DNA of 64,000 nucleotides from Microbacterium endophyticum (GTDB lineage Bacteria; Actinomycetota; Actinomycetes; Actinomycetales; Microbacteriaceae): the NCBI RefSeq assembly GCF_011047135.1, contig NZ_CP049255.1, positions 1,550,001 through 1,614,000 on the forward strand, in the 5' to 3' direction. The position numbers and the translations under genes are program-made. The stretch's first letter is position 1. Each line of letters begins with the position of its first letter. A model generated the notes under the pieces. That model did not search any database. It was not told the origin of the DNA and was given only the letters and a program-made list of their open reading frames with translations. Shown piece after piece: positions 1 to 8,373 of this stretch.

Positions 1-464
1 GGCGGGCCATGACACTCGGCGATGCTTTTCCAGCAGCGCTCGTGCTGCCGGGTGAAGGATTCGATGATCCCGCCGTTCATAGAGCCGAAGTTCCGGGTGC
101 GGGGGGTATCGCGACAGCCTCCGCACTGGCGGCACTGTGGTCTTCGACGGTGGTTTCGACCGAGAGAACGTCGCCACTCGACGCGGCGGTCGTCGATGAC
201 ATGACAGCTGTGCAGAGCGAAGGCGAGCCGGTGTGGTGGATTCCTGGTCCGTATCCCAAGTGGGGAACTGGCTTCATGTTGGATTCCCAGCGACGAGAGT
301 TCTTGTCTCCGAGCTCGTTCGGTCACGACGGCGCGGGCGGGCAGGTCGCGTTCGCTGACCGGGACGCCGAGGTCGGCTTCGGCTATGTGACCAACCTGTT
401 CGAGATCGCCGACGATGAACGCGGTACCGAGCTCGTTCGGGCACTTCGTCGCGCTTTGGGCTAA
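1..464 (+). CDS. Serine hydrolase (class C beta-lactamase/EstB type), C-terminal part only
   Basis: The gene enters from the left edge; the reading frame is open from base 3 and ends with TAA at 462-464, so only about 153 C-terminal residues are visible. They align closely by eye with the C-terminal third of the serine hydrolase at 1493-2647: both carry MTLG, GPGEGF or LPGEGF, EVPGAGGIATA/EIPGAGGIATA, GPYPKWG/GPYPRWG and the SFGHDGAGGQ block that supplies the third conserved motif of class C beta-lactamase-like esterases. The nucleophile SxxK motif lies outside the window. The closeness suggests a duplicated gene pair with the glycosidase gene between. The substrate is unknown; family members include esterases, DD-peptidases and beta-lactamases. 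Confidence 0.85.
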   Translation, partial: RAMTLGDAFPAALVLPGEGFDDPAVHRAEVPGAGGIATASALAALWSSTVVSTERTSPLDAAVVDDMTAVQSEGEPVWWIPGPYPKWGTGFMLDSQRREFLSPSSFGHDGAGGQVAFADRDAEVGFGYVTNLFEIADDERGTELVRALRRALG

Positions 465-515
465 GCGGCATCCATTTTCTTCAGCCCGCGCTGCGGGCGC
501 TTTTTGGGAGTATCA

Positions 516-1496
516 ATGACGTTTACGACGCCCGACCGATGGGTCTGGGACTTCTGGATCGCAGACGACGGTGAGCAGTTTCATTTGTTCTATTTGAACG
601 CTCCCCGCTCGCTCGGCGATCCGCACCTTCGTCATCGACACACGTCGATCGGACACGCTGTCAGCGCGGATTTACGAGTCTGGGATGATCGCGGCATCGT
701 GTTGCAGCACGGTGCGCCGGAATCTATAGATGAGACATCGACGTGGACCGGGTCGGTTGTGAAAGACGGCATCACGTGGCGCATGTTTTACACCGGATCG
801 CGGTTTCTTGACCCCGTCGTTCATCGCAACATCGAGACCATTACGGCCGCATCGTCGCTCGATCTGCACACGTGGGTGAAAGACGCATCGACGGTGCTGA
901 GTGCTGATGGTCGTTGGTACGAGACGCTCGATGATGGCACGTGGCATGAAGAGGCGTGGCGTGACCCCTGGATCTACCGTGCTGGTTCGGGGTGGCGAAT
1001 GCTCATCACTGCGCGGGCAAACCGGGTGTCGGGTGGCACCGATCCGCGCGATGCTGGCGTCGTCGGCCTCGCCGAATCCGACGATCTCGTCACCTGGCAG
1101 GCGCAGGCGCCATTGAGCGCGGCTGGCTCCGGCTTCGGACACCTCGAGGTGTTACAGCCGTTCGAATGGGGCGGTCAGCAGTACGTGTTGTTCTCTTGCG
1201 ACTCGACGCATCTTTTCGGTGAACGCAGCGGCCAGCAGGGCGGAATCTGGGCGGCGGTGTGGGATGACGCACGCGCAGAATATGCGGTGGGGGAGGCCCG
1301 CCTCCTCGCTGACGAGCGGCTTTACGCCGGCAGATTGGTGCGGCCGCGAGAAGGCGGCCTCGCGCTCATGGCGTTTCGCAACAGCGGAGCCGACGGTGAT
1401 TTCGCAGGGGCGTTGAGTGATCCCATCCCGCTGTCGTCGACGCCCGACGGATGGCCGACTGTGGGCGAAAGTTATGTTGAGGCGGGTACGAAATGA
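516..1496 (+). CDS. Glycoside hydrolase, GH32/GH43/GH68-like five-bladed propeller
   Basis: 326 residues. The start is the ATG at 516, five bases after GGGAG; an in-frame TTG at 504 lies on that ribosome-binding site and is rejected. The layout is that of clan GH-J/GH-F beta-propeller hydrolases: an N-terminal Trp-Asp strand (VWDFWIADDGEQFHLFYL, Asp near 12, in the nucleophile position), a WRDP motif (Asp near 150, transition-state stabiliser) and HLEV (Glu near 211, in the acid/base position). No signal peptide is seen, so it probably acts in the cytoplasm on a small fructoside or other oligosaccharide. Its stop overlaps the start of the next serine hydrolase by 4 bp (ATGA), indicating one transcript. 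The exact family and substrate are uncertain. Confidence 0.75.
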   Translation: MTFTTPDRWVWDFWIADDGEQFHLFYLNAPRSLGDPHLRHRHTSIGHAVSADLRVWDDRGIVLQHGAPESIDETSTWTGSVVKDGITWRMFYTGSRFLDPVVHRNIETITAASSLDLHTWVKDASTVLSADGRWYETLDDGTWHEEAWRDPWIYRAGSGWRMLITARANRVSGGTDPRDAGVVGLAESDDLVTWQAQAPLSAAGSGFGHLEVLQPFEWGGQQYVLFSCDSTHLFGERSGQQGGIWAAVWDDARAEYAVGEARLLADERLYAGRLVRPREGGLALMAFRNSGADGDFAGALSDPIPLSSTPDGWPTVGESYVEAGTK

Positions 1497-2647
1497 GTCA
1501 GATTGAGCACGCTGAGCACGGATTCGGCGCTGTCATCGATGTTTTCCAGGACGCGGTGGCCGATTATCCCGGTGGTGCCGCACTGTCGATCCGCGTCGGT
1601 GGGCAGACGGTCGTCGACGCTACGAGCGGGTGGGCGGATGCCGCAAGAACGATCCCATGGCGCGAAGACACATCGGCCGTCGTGTTTTCGTGCACGAAGG
1701 GCTTGCTCGCGATTCTCGCAGCGCAACTCGTGCAGGCGGGTCGTCTCGACTACAACGAACTCGTAACCGAGTATTGGCCGGAGTACGGGGCAGAAGGAAA
1801 AGCACGCACACGTGTGTCCGATCTCCTCTCGCACCGCGCGGGACTATCCGCGCCGCACGAAGACTGGACACAAGCGGACATCTGCGACTGGGAGCGAACG
1901 GTATCCGCTCTCGCGGCGCAACGACCGCTCTGGGAACCGGGCAGTGCGTACAACTACCACCCCATCACCTTCGGGTGGCTGGGTGGTGAGATCGTTCGTC
2001 GCATCGGTGGTGCGTCGGTTGGTGAGCAGTTCGCCGACCGGGTCGCTCGCCCGCTCAGCGCGGATGCCTGGATCGGGCTCCCGGATGCACAGGCGCACCG
2101 AGTCGCGGATTCACTCGTGGGCCCAACTCTCGCTGAGCACACGAGCGGGATGCTGGCTGCTCTCGATGACGGTTCGAACCCCTGGCCAGCACGCGGCATG
2201 ACGCTCGGTGGTGCACTACCGGGGGCACTTGTCGGGCCCGGGGAGGGCTTCAACGACCCAGTTGTGCGGCGCGCAGAGATTCCCGGCGCCGGCGGAATCG
2301 CGACAGCTCACGCGCTCGCGTCGATCTGGTCGGCAACCGTTGTTGAAACCGAGGGGCACCGGCTCTTGAACGATGCGACCTTGGATGAAGCCCTGGCGCC
2401 GCGAAGCGAAGGCGAGCCGGTGTTTGCGGCTCCCGGACCATACCCCCGCTGGGGCATGGGGTTTCAGCTCGATTCCGAAGCCCGGCGCTACCTGACGCCG
2501 CGGTCGTTTGGCCACGATGGGGCCGGCGGACAAGCGGCATTTGCCGACCCGGATCACGGCATCGGCTTTGCGTTCGTGACCAGCGCGATGGAGGCGGGCG
2601 ACGATCGTGCCACCCGCATGATCGACGCACTGCGGACGGCGTTGTGA
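1493..2647 (+). CDS. Serine hydrolase, class C beta-lactamase/EstB family
   Basis: 384 residues. The SxxK nucleophile motif is SCTK at residues 66-69; a second motif around Tyr153/Tyr155 (YNYHP) is in the place of YxN/YxS; the C-terminal FGHDGAGG block gives the third motif. No signal peptide is visible, which fits a cytoplasmic esterase rather than a penicillin-interacting enzyme. It is a close paralogue of the truncated gene at the left edge. ATGA overlap upstream with the glycosidase and GTGA overlap downstream with another serine hydrolase place it in a translationally coupled operon. A role in removing ester groups from the glycoside handled by the neighbour is an inference only. Confidence 0.85.
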   Translation: MSQIEHAEHGFGAVIDVFQDAVADYPGGAALSIRVGGQTVVDATSGWADAARTIPWREDTSAVVFSCTKGLLAILAAQLVQAGRLDYNELVTEYWPEYGAEGKARTRVSDLLSHRAGLSAPHEDWTQADICDWERTVSALAAQRPLWEPGSAYNYHPITFGWLGGEIVRRIGGASVGEQFADRVARPLSADAWIGLPDAQAHRVADSLVGPTLAEHTSGMLAALDDGSNPWPARGMTLGGALPGALVGPGEGFNDPVVRRAEIPGAGGIATAHALASIWSATVVETEGHRLLNDATLDEALAPRSEGEPVFAAPGPYPRWGMGFQLDSEARRYLTPRSFGHDGAGGQAAFADPDHGIGFAFVTSAMEAGDDRATRMIDALRTAL

Positions 2648-3828
2648 GCTCGGGCCGAGACGCACGCTTTCGGGTCGAGGGCTATGTTGCAGAAGGCTTC
2701 GGCGCGTTAGCGGATGCTCTTTCTCGGGTCATTGCCTTTGATGACGGCGCCGGCTCAGCTTTTGCACTCTACGAAGATGGCAGGGTCGTCGCAGATCTGT
2801 GGGGTGGGTGGGATGACCTCGCGAACCGTGCTTTTCCCGATGACGCGCTCTTGCGAGTTGCCTCGTGCAGTAAGGGCATCACGGCGACAGTATTCGGCAT
2901 TCTGATTGCCCGTGGCGCGATCGACCCGGCGGCACGAATCGCTGATCTGTGGCCGGAATACGCCGTGAATGGCAAGCAGGACACCACGATCGAGATGGTC
3001 GCGGCACACCTCGCAGGTATCCCCTTTCCGGCGCTCGGTTCCGGGTTGCGTGGCGTCGACTACTTCACCGGCGCGCGATTGCTCGAGACGCTGGCGCGCC
3101 AAGAACCGCTGTGGGTGCCGGGTACGGCGCTCGGCTATCACCCCGCGACCGGGGGCGCTGTGCTCGACGAGATTTGTCGTCGCGCGACCGGGCGTCGGAT
3201 TTCTGAGGTGCTGGCAGCCGAGATCGCGGATCCGCTCGGGCTCAGCATGTGGCTAGGAGCTCCGTCAGAGGTGTTTTCGCGTGTGGTGCGCGGGCACAGC
3301 GTCGACGACGATTCCCCGCAGCCGGCCGCCGAGACTGACTACGCGCGCGCACGGCAGGCGGCATTCGCGGAGGCAGCGCCGTTTGAGCCAGACGAAGGCG
3401 ATCCGCAGGAGTTTGCCGAGTACTACGGCGCGAGTATGCCGTCGGTCGGAGCCGTGACCGATGCTCGTTCGCTCGCACGCATGTACGCGGCCACCGTCAG
3501 TGAGGTTGACGGCATCCGCTTGCTTGACGCGGATACCGTCGCCGAGATGACGCGAGATCGCACGCGCGGCCTGCCGCGACTCGTTGAGAACGGCACGGCC
3601 GGTCCCGATCTCGCGTTCGGGTTCGGGTACCAACTGCCGACGACCACAATGCCGGGCATCACGCCCCGGAGCTTCGGTCATACTGGCCATGGCGCGCGTC
3701 TAGGCCTCGCCGACCCGGAGACCGGCATGGGTGTTGGCTTTGTGTGCAGCAGGATGCGGACTATTGGCGTTGGGGGCGACCCGCGCTGGCGGATCTTGCT
3801 CGACGCAGTGCAGGTACTAGCGCGGTGA
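2644..3828 (+). CDS. Serine hydrolase, class C beta-lactamase/EstB family (second, divergent copy)
   Basis: 394 residues, GTG start overlapping the preceding stop (GTGA). The SxxK motif is SCSK at residues 74-77; YHPATGG holds the second-motif tyrosine; SFGHTGHGARLG near the C terminus is the third motif. Similarity to the two neighbouring hydrolases is much lower than between those two. No signal peptide is seen. The last 12 bases overlap the 3' end of the LacI gene on the other strand. It is probably the last gene of the operon that begins outside the window. Confidence 0.85.
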   Translation: MSSGRDARFRVEGYVAEGFGALADALSRVIAFDDGAGSAFALYEDGRVVADLWGGWDDLANRAFPDDALLRVASCSKGITATVFGILIARGAIDPAARIADLWPEYAVNGKQDTTIEMVAAHLAGIPFPALGSGLRGVDYFTGARLLETLARQEPLWVPGTALGYHPATGGAVLDEICRRATGRRISEVLAAEIADPLGLSMWLGAPSEVFSRVVRGHSVDDDSPQPAAETDYARARQAAFAEAAPFEPDEGDPQEFAEYYGASMPSVGAVTDARSLARMYAATVSEVDGIRLLDADTVAEMTRDRTRGLPRLVENGTAGPDLAFGFGYQLPTTTMPGITPRSFGHTGHGARLGLADPETGMGVGFVCSRMRTIGVGGDPRWRILLDAVQVLAR

Positions 3829-4842
3829 GCTGATCGAGCCTCGTTCGATGACCGGCATGGGTACGAGGGTCTCGGTGTGGGTCTCTTCGCCGGCGAGTAG
3901 CGCTTCTACAGCGCGGCGCCCCATGGCTTCATGGGGCAGCGCGATGGTCGTGAGCCCGGGGCGCAGGTGGGTGGCGAGTTCGTCGTTGTCGAACGAGACG
4001 ATCGATACGTCTTCGGGAATCCGTTTGCCGTGCTCTTGCAGCGCTTGGTATGCGCCGAACGCGAGTCGGTCGTTCATGCAGAGCAGCGCTTTCACATTCG
4101 GCTGCTGCGCCAAGAGTTCGACTGTCGCTTCGTAGCCGTACTCGGGCTCCCAGTCCCACCGGGATAGCTCAGCGGCGAAGGACAGCCCCCGCTCGGCCAT
4201 GGTGGTTCGGATGCCGGCGACTCGGCGTGCTACGGCCTTCGAGCGGAAGAGGTCTTTTTCGGTCTCGTCGTTTTGACCGATGAGTGCGATGCCATCTCGA
4301 TGCCCGGCATCGGCGAGGAGAGTGACGGCTGCCCGACCGCCGGCGAATTCATCCGGCAGGATCGCCGTCGGCACGCGGACGCTGGTCGAGTTGAGCATGA
4401 CTGCCGTCGTGCCGGAGGGCAGTTCTGGTACGTGGATATCGCGGGCGCGCATTGTGGCGAAGATGATGCCGTCGACCTGCCGGTCGAGCAGCGCTTCGAT
4501 AGCTTTGGTTTCGCGCTGGTGCTCACCGCCGGTTTCGGCGACGAGAACGACGTGGCCAGCAGCCTCTGCTGCCGACAGTGCGCCGTTGATCAGCCCGCTC
4601 GCAAAACGGGTTGTCGATACGAGGTCGGAGACGAATCCGATGGTGTGCGTTTTGGCCGTGCGTAGCCCGCGCGCGGCGACATTTGGTCGATATCCGAGTT
4701 CGTCTGCTGCAGCGAGCACGCGCTCGTGGGCTTCTTTTGAAAGTCGAGTATCGAGCCGACCATTGAGAATCATCGATGCGGCGGCGATAGAGAGTCCGGC
4801 ACGCTGTGCCACATCGGCGAGCGTCGTTCTCCGAACAGCCAC
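3817..4842 (-). CDS. LacI family transcriptional regulator
   Basis: 341 residues with GTG start at 4842, preceded by an AAGGCGAG-like ribosome-binding site. The N terminus (TLADVAQRAGLSIAAASMIL) is a LacI helix-turn-helix plus hinge helix, followed by a periplasmic-binding-protein-like effector domain from about residue 60 to the end. It is convergent with the serine hydrolase operon, which it may control. A perfect inverted repeat upstream (4902-4916) is a candidate autoregulatory operator. The effector is presumably the sugar or glycoside processed by the neighbouring enzymes; this is inferred from context. Confidence 0.9.
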   Translation of the reverse strand: MAVRRTTLADVAQRAGLSIAAASMILNGRLDTRLSKEAHERVLAAADELGYRPNVAARGLRTAKTHTIGFVSDLVSTTRFASGLINGALSAAEAAGHVVLVAETGGEHQRETKAIEALLDRQVDGIIFATMRARDIHVPELPSGTTAVMLNSTSVRVPTAILPDEFAGGRAAVTLLADAGHRDGIALIGQNDETEKDLFRSKAVARRVAGIRTTMAERGLSFAAELSRWDWEPEYGYEATVELLAQQPNVKALLCMNDRLAFGAYQALQEHGKRIPEDVSIVSFDNDELATHLRPGLTTIALPHEAMGRRAVEALLAGEETHTETLVPMPVIERGSISSPR

Positions 4843-4901
4843 GTGTTCTCGCCTTCATTGATCGACCCGCGCAAAATCAGTTCCTGAGTTCGATCTTGCC
4901 A

Positions 4902-4916
4902 CTGAAATCGTTTCAG
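4902..4916. promoter_or_regulatory. LacI-type operator candidate
   Basis: CTGAAA-TCG-TTTCAG is a perfect 6-bp inverted repeat around a CG-containing centre, typical in shape for LacI family operators. It sits 60 bp upstream of the LacI start codon, just past the end of the TetR gene, and so would serve autoregulation. Confidence 0.55.
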
Positions 4917-4926
4917 CGCCTGCGCG

Positions 4927-5526
4927 TCAGGCCTTCGCGGCGGTCGCGAGCAGCGCTCGGGAGACGTCACGGGCGAGTTCGAAGGGGTGCGTGAAAGTTT
5001 CCATGCCGACGGTGACGATTGCGCCCTCGTACAGAAGCATGAGCTGACGCGCCATGGTGTCGGGTGAGGGGATGCGTGCCTCGCTGCAGAGAGTTGCGAA
5101 CTGCTCGAGCAACCAAGTTTTCTGACGCGATACCTCGGGGAAGACAGGGTGCCCGTCATGGCCGTCACCGATTTCAGCGCGCGCATTGATGGCGCTGCAT
5201 CCTTTGGGGCTGTTGTTGTCAGACCATGAGATGGCGGCGTCGAAAATCACGAGGATGCGCTCGATCCCGGGTTCTGGAACACGTGCGAGATGGGTTGCGA
5301 CATGAGCCCGCCACCGTTCGTCGCGATGCTGCAGGTACGAGACGACGAGTGCCTCTTTCGAGCCGAATCTGTCGTAGAGCGTCTTCTTGGTGACGCCGGC
5401 GGCCTCGGCGACCACGTCGACTCCGACGGCGTGAATGCCTCGTTCGTAGAAGAGGACGGATGCTGCATCCAGCAAGCGTCGAGCTCCTGGGGTGAGTGGC
5501 TCAAGAACCGGCACAGGCGTCGTCAT
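4927..5526 (-). CDS. TetR family transcriptional regulator
   Basis: 199 residues. Residues about 13-60 form the TetR helix-turn-helix (ending AGVTKKTLYDRFGSKEAL), followed by an all-helical ligand domain including an SPKGCSAINARAEIGDG segment typical of the group. The ATG at 5526 lies 6 bases after TATACT on the minus strand and no Shine-Dalgarno is present, so the mRNA is probably leaderless. The gene is divergent from the EamA transporter with only 33 bp between start codons, so the regulator probably controls both genes. Ligand unknown. Confidence 0.9.
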   Translation of the reverse strand: MTTPVPVLEPLTPGARRLLDAASVLFYERGIHAVGVDVVAEAAGVTKKTLYDRFGSKEALVVSYLQHRDERWRAHVATHLARVPEPGIERILVIFDAAISWSDNNSPKGCSAINARAEIGDGHDGHPVFPEVSRQKTWLLEQFATLCSEARIPSPDTMARQLMLLYEGAIVTVGMETFTHPFELARDVSRALLATAAKA

Positions 5527-5532
5527 GACTCG

Positions 5533-5552
5533 AGTATACCAACCTGTATAGT
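5533..5552. promoter_or_regulatory. Divergent promoter with TetR operator candidate
   Basis: AGTATACC AACC TGTATAGT contains TATAC arms in inverted order. The left arm gives TATACT on the minus strand, 6 nt before the tetR ATG; the right arm gives TATAGT on the plus strand, 7 nt before the eamA ATG. The two -10 boxes therefore form the two halves of one palindrome. A further GGTATAC lies at 5576-5582. Confidence 0.65.
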
Positions 5553-5559
5553 CGCAAGC

Positions 5560-6528
5560 ATGAGTAAACAGATCGGTATACTTTCGGGATTGCTGACGGT
5601 GACGGCATCCGCGGCTTTCGTGCTCACGTGGAGCTCGGGTTTTCTTGTTGCGGCGATCGGCACTGTCGACGTCGCGCCGACGACGCTACTGGTGTGGCGG
5701 TTCGTGCCGCTCGCTGTGGTCTTGCTTGTCTTGACGGTGGCGACCGGTGCCTTTCGGGGTGTGAGCCGTGGCGACCTGCGAAGCCAGGTCATCATCGGGT
5801 TTTTCGCGCAATTCGGTTACTGCGCATGTGTGTACGGGTCGATCGCTGTCGGCATCACGACGGGCACCACGGCGCTCATTGATGCTGTTCAGCCGCTGGT
5901 TGTCGCCACCCTAGTTGGGCCCTTGTTGGGTTTGCGGGTGCGCGGCGCGCAGTGGATCGGACTCGGGGTTGGCGCGGTAGGTGTGGTGTTGGTCGTGCAG
6001 TCGCAGGTTGGTGGATCGGATGCCGCACCTATCGCGTACCTCTTGCCAGCGCTTGCGATGGTGTGCCTGATCGCTGGCACGTTCGTTGAGCGGCGTACGC
6101 AAAATCAGCCGCCTGTGCTTGTGACCTTGACGGTGCACGTGACGGTGACGGCGGTGGCGTTGACCGCGATTGCAGTGGCGACGGGCACTCTTGTGCCGCC
6201 GGCATCCGTTTCGTTCTGGGTCGCGACAGCTGTTGCAGCCCTTTCGCCAACGCTTGCTGCGTACGGGCTGTATTGGTGGTTACTTCGACGCATCGGCGTG
6301 ACGGCACTGAATGCGCTGCTCTTTCTCGTCGCTCCGACAACAGCGCTCGCCGGGGCTGTGCTGCTCGGCGAGCCGCTCACTCTGCTGACGCTCGCTGGCT
6401 TCGTGCTTTGCGGCTCGGGCGTTGCTGTCGTCTTGGTGAGTGAGTCGCGTGCGGCGGTTTTGGCTCGCGTCACGCATCGCTCAGATACACACGCAACCGA
6501 TAGTCAGGCGCTGAGCTTCCACAGCTGA
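5560..6528 (+). CDS. EamA/DMT family transporter
   Basis: 322 residues starting MSKQIGILSG. The frame is open further upstream, but that part would run through the tetR gene; the ATG at 5560 fits a TATAGT -10 seven bases before it. About ten hydrophobic segments in two repeated halves identify a drug/metabolite exporter of the EamA type (RhaT/YdcZ superfamily) in the cytoplasmic membrane. The substrate cannot be read from sequence. It is divergent from tetR and probably repressed by it. The last 25 bp overlap the 3' end of the DUF222 gene on the other strand. Confidence 0.88.
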   Translation: MSKQIGILSGLLTVTASAAFVLTWSSGFLVAAIGTVDVAPTTLLVWRFVPLAVVLLVLTVATGAFRGVSRGDLRSQVIIGFFAQFGYCACVYGSIAVGITTGTTALIDAVQPLVVATLVGPLLGLRVRGAQWIGLGVGAVGVVLVVQSQVGGSDAAPIAYLLPALAMVCLIAGTFVERRTQNQPPVLVTLTVHVTVTAVALTAIAVATGTLVPPASVSFWVATAVAALSPTLAAYGLYWWLLRRIGVTALNALLFLVAPTTALAGAVLLGEPLTLLTLAGFVLCGSGVAVVLVSESRAAVLARVTHRSDTHATDSQALSFHS

Positions 6529-7934
6529 GGGTCAAACCTGCGCCTGCCGCCGATGCGCGGAGTTCTCCCCGGGTCGATATGCGGCGGTGGAACGAACCAC
6601 ACGGTTCCGGCAGTCGGGTGGACCTTGGGCGGCCGCTCGATTCGTATCTTCCACCCTTCGTCGTGCATGCGGTGGTGGCATGCAGTGCACAGCAGGATGC
6701 CGTTGTCGAGATTGGTCGTGCCGCCATCTCGTGACCACCATTTGAGGTGATGGGCCTCGGTGAACTGGGGCGGGAGGTGGCAAAAGGCACAGCCGCCGTC
6801 ACGTTCGACGAGCGCGAGGCGCTGTGACCGGGTGAAGTTGCGCTTCGCGCGGCCCCAATCAAGCACTTCGCTGTCGGTGCCGAGAACGCACGGAATGATC
6901 TCGCCGTTCGCTGCCATCCGCCGGGCGGTTGCGGCATCGATGGGCTGTTCGATTCCGTCGATTGTGGCAACTCCGCTGCCCGATTCAAGTGCTTCAACAG
7001 CTATGCGCACCACAACCGTCGTCGTTGCGAGTGGTAGTTCGCTGCGATCGCAGCCGAGTCCGTGCGCGCACAGGGCTGAGAGCGCATCGGCGCGCAGCTG
7101 GGCGAGCGAGCGTGTTTCTTCCGCAATCGCGCCGCTTTCGGCCTGACCTTCCGAGGCGCCGTGAGCGGGGGCACCTTCCGCGGCCATTCCCCGTTGGTTG
7201 TGCCCGCGGCTCGTGCGCAATTGCTGCGTTACGATTCCCTCGATTGCTGCCACAACGGGTGCGCCCGACTCGGGATCGAGCCGCGCATCAATCAAGATCA
7301 TCCCCGAGGCATCGTGCCTGATCTTCACCGAGCGCTCGCCATGAAGTTCGGTCACCGCAGGCTCAAGCCCGTCGGGGTCTAGGTGCGCTTCTGCTCGGCG
7401 CAGGACGGCATTCAGCTCATCAAGCGTGAGCCGGGTCGCCTGCGTGGTGATTACACGCTCCGCTTCGTCGCGCAATGTGGCGGAGACGCGCATCGCAATG
7501 CGGTTCAGCATCGCAACGATTGCTGCCGCGGCGCACACGCTGATCAAGCCCCGCGAAACCGATGCTGCGACGTGGGGACGCTGTGCGGGCGCCGACTGGC
7601 CAGAGAGAAGCGTGCGCTCACGACTGGCTTCACCCACATGAATGAGTCGATGCGCGTCTCCCGTGTGACCACCGGTTGCAGCCGCGATGAGTTTGGCAGG
7701 CGAGCGGTGCCCAGTCTTTCTGGCAAGTCCTTCTTTGCCGAGCTCGGGGCGCGAACGCGAAGATATCTCGGCGGCAACCCGCATATGAAGACCATCGAGC
7801 TGGCGGCGCATGGCGGAGAGCTTCTCGTTCACACTGAGCAGGCCGGCATCCGTCATGCTGTTTACGTCGCCCGAATCCCAGGCATGAGCCAGCGCTGCGA
7901 GTGTGGCAGCAAGGGATTCCGTTGGTCTTTGCAT
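6504..7934 (-). CDS. DUF222 and HNH endonuclease domain protein (13E12 repeat family)
   Basis: 476 residues. Most of the N-terminal 370 residues are the DUF222 region; the C terminus has an HNH nuclease core: CAFCHLPPQFTEAHHLKWWSRDGG, then NGILLCTACHHRMH, with two CxxC zinc pairs. The fold predicts a DNA-nicking or cleaving nuclease; the biological role of this multicopy actinobacterial family is not settled. A second family member lies at 18516-19862. Upstream there is a near-match to the actinobacterial LexA box (7957-7970). TTAGAT lies 6 nt before the ATG and no Shine-Dalgarno is present, suggesting a leaderless mRNA. Confidence 0.9.
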   Translation of the reverse strand: MQRPTESLAATLAALAHAWDSGDVNSMTDAGLLSVNEKLSAMRRQLDGLHMRVAAEISSRSRPELGKEGLARKTGHRSPAKLIAAATGGHTGDAHRLIHVGEASRERTLLSGQSAPAQRPHVAASVSRGLISVCAAAAIVAMLNRIAMRVSATLRDEAERVITTQATRLTLDELNAVLRRAEAHLDPDGLEPAVTELHGERSVKIRHDASGMILIDARLDPESGAPVVAAIEGIVTQQLRTSRGHNQRGMAAEGAPAHGASEGQAESGAIAEETRSLAQLRADALSALCAHGLGCDRSELPLATTTVVVRIAVEALESGSGVATIDGIEQPIDAATARRMAANGEIIPCVLGTDSEVLDWGRAKRNFTRSQRLALVERDGGCAFCHLPPQFTEAHHLKWWSRDGGTTNLDNGILLCTACHHRMHDEGWKIRIERPPKVHPTAGTVWFVPPPHIDPGRTPRIGGRRRFDPQLWKLSA

Positions 7935-7956
7935 ACGAATATCTAAGCAGTAGCCA

Positions 7957-7973
7957 CCGACATGTGTTCGAAC
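7957..7973. promoter_or_regulatory. LexA/SOS-box-like motif
   Basis: CCGAC-ATGT-GTTCG compares with the actinobacterial consensus CGAAC-N4-GTTCG: the right half is perfect and the left half matches at 3 of 5. It is followed by AAC, making GTTCGAAC. It lies upstream of the DUF222/HNH gene on the minus strand. The match is suggestive, not proof. Confidence 0.35.
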
Positions 7974-8039
7974 AGAGATACGATTGTGGAAACTCGAAAC
8001 GCGGCGGGCATTTGGGAAGAACTGCGCTACGTTGACTGC

Positions 8040-8333
8040 GTGACGAGGGAACGAAAACTGCTCATATCGGCCGCGGCGGTATCGGCGATTCTGGTTGTCA
8101 CGGGAGCTCTCGTTTTTCTCCAGCAGCAGTTTCTTCAGGCGCAGAACCCGGCGTCATTCGGCTGGTTCGCATACCAGCCACTGGCGAATCAATTCTTCTT
8201 CGGCGATGACACGGTGTTTCTGTCGAGTAGCGCGGTGTGGGGAGGCGTGGTGTGTGTGATCGGAGTCGTGGGTCTGGCCGTGCTGCTGGGCTTTCTGCTT
8301 GGTCGTCGCGCCAGCCGAGCAGCCTCGCGCTGA
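8040..8333 (+). CDS. Small membrane protein with two predicted helices, unknown function
   Basis: 97 residues from GTG 8040 (MTRERKLLIS). The frame is open back to ATG 7962 (123 residues), but that ATG lies inside the SOS-like motif and has no ribosome-binding site; GTG 7986 is another possibility. Two hydrophobic segments (about residues 6-27 and 63-87) flank an external stretch with FGWFAYQPLANQFFFGDD. It resembles the short two-helix membrane proteins common in Microbacteriaceae, and I do not recognise a family. Its TGA stop lies inside the first arm of a perfect inverted repeat. Confidence 0.6.
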   Translation: MTRERKLLISAAAVSAILVVTGALVFLQQQFLQAQNPASFGWFAYQPLANQFFFGDDTVFLSSSAVWGGVVCVIGVVGLAVLLGFLLGRRASRAASR

Positions 8334-8362
8334 GTCAGCATCGCTGGTACGTTGCTGACTCA
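8331..8362 (+). other. Perfect 10-bp stem-loop spanning a stop codon
   Basis: TGAGTCAGCA (8331-8340) pairs with TGCTGACTCA (8353-8362) across a 12-nt loop. The first arm begins with the stop codon of the upstream gene and the second arm ends directly before the AAAGGAGG ribosome-binding site of the small ORF at 8374. No T-run follows, so it is not a classical intrinsic terminator. Confidence 0.65.
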
Positions 8363-8373
8363 AAGGAGGCATC

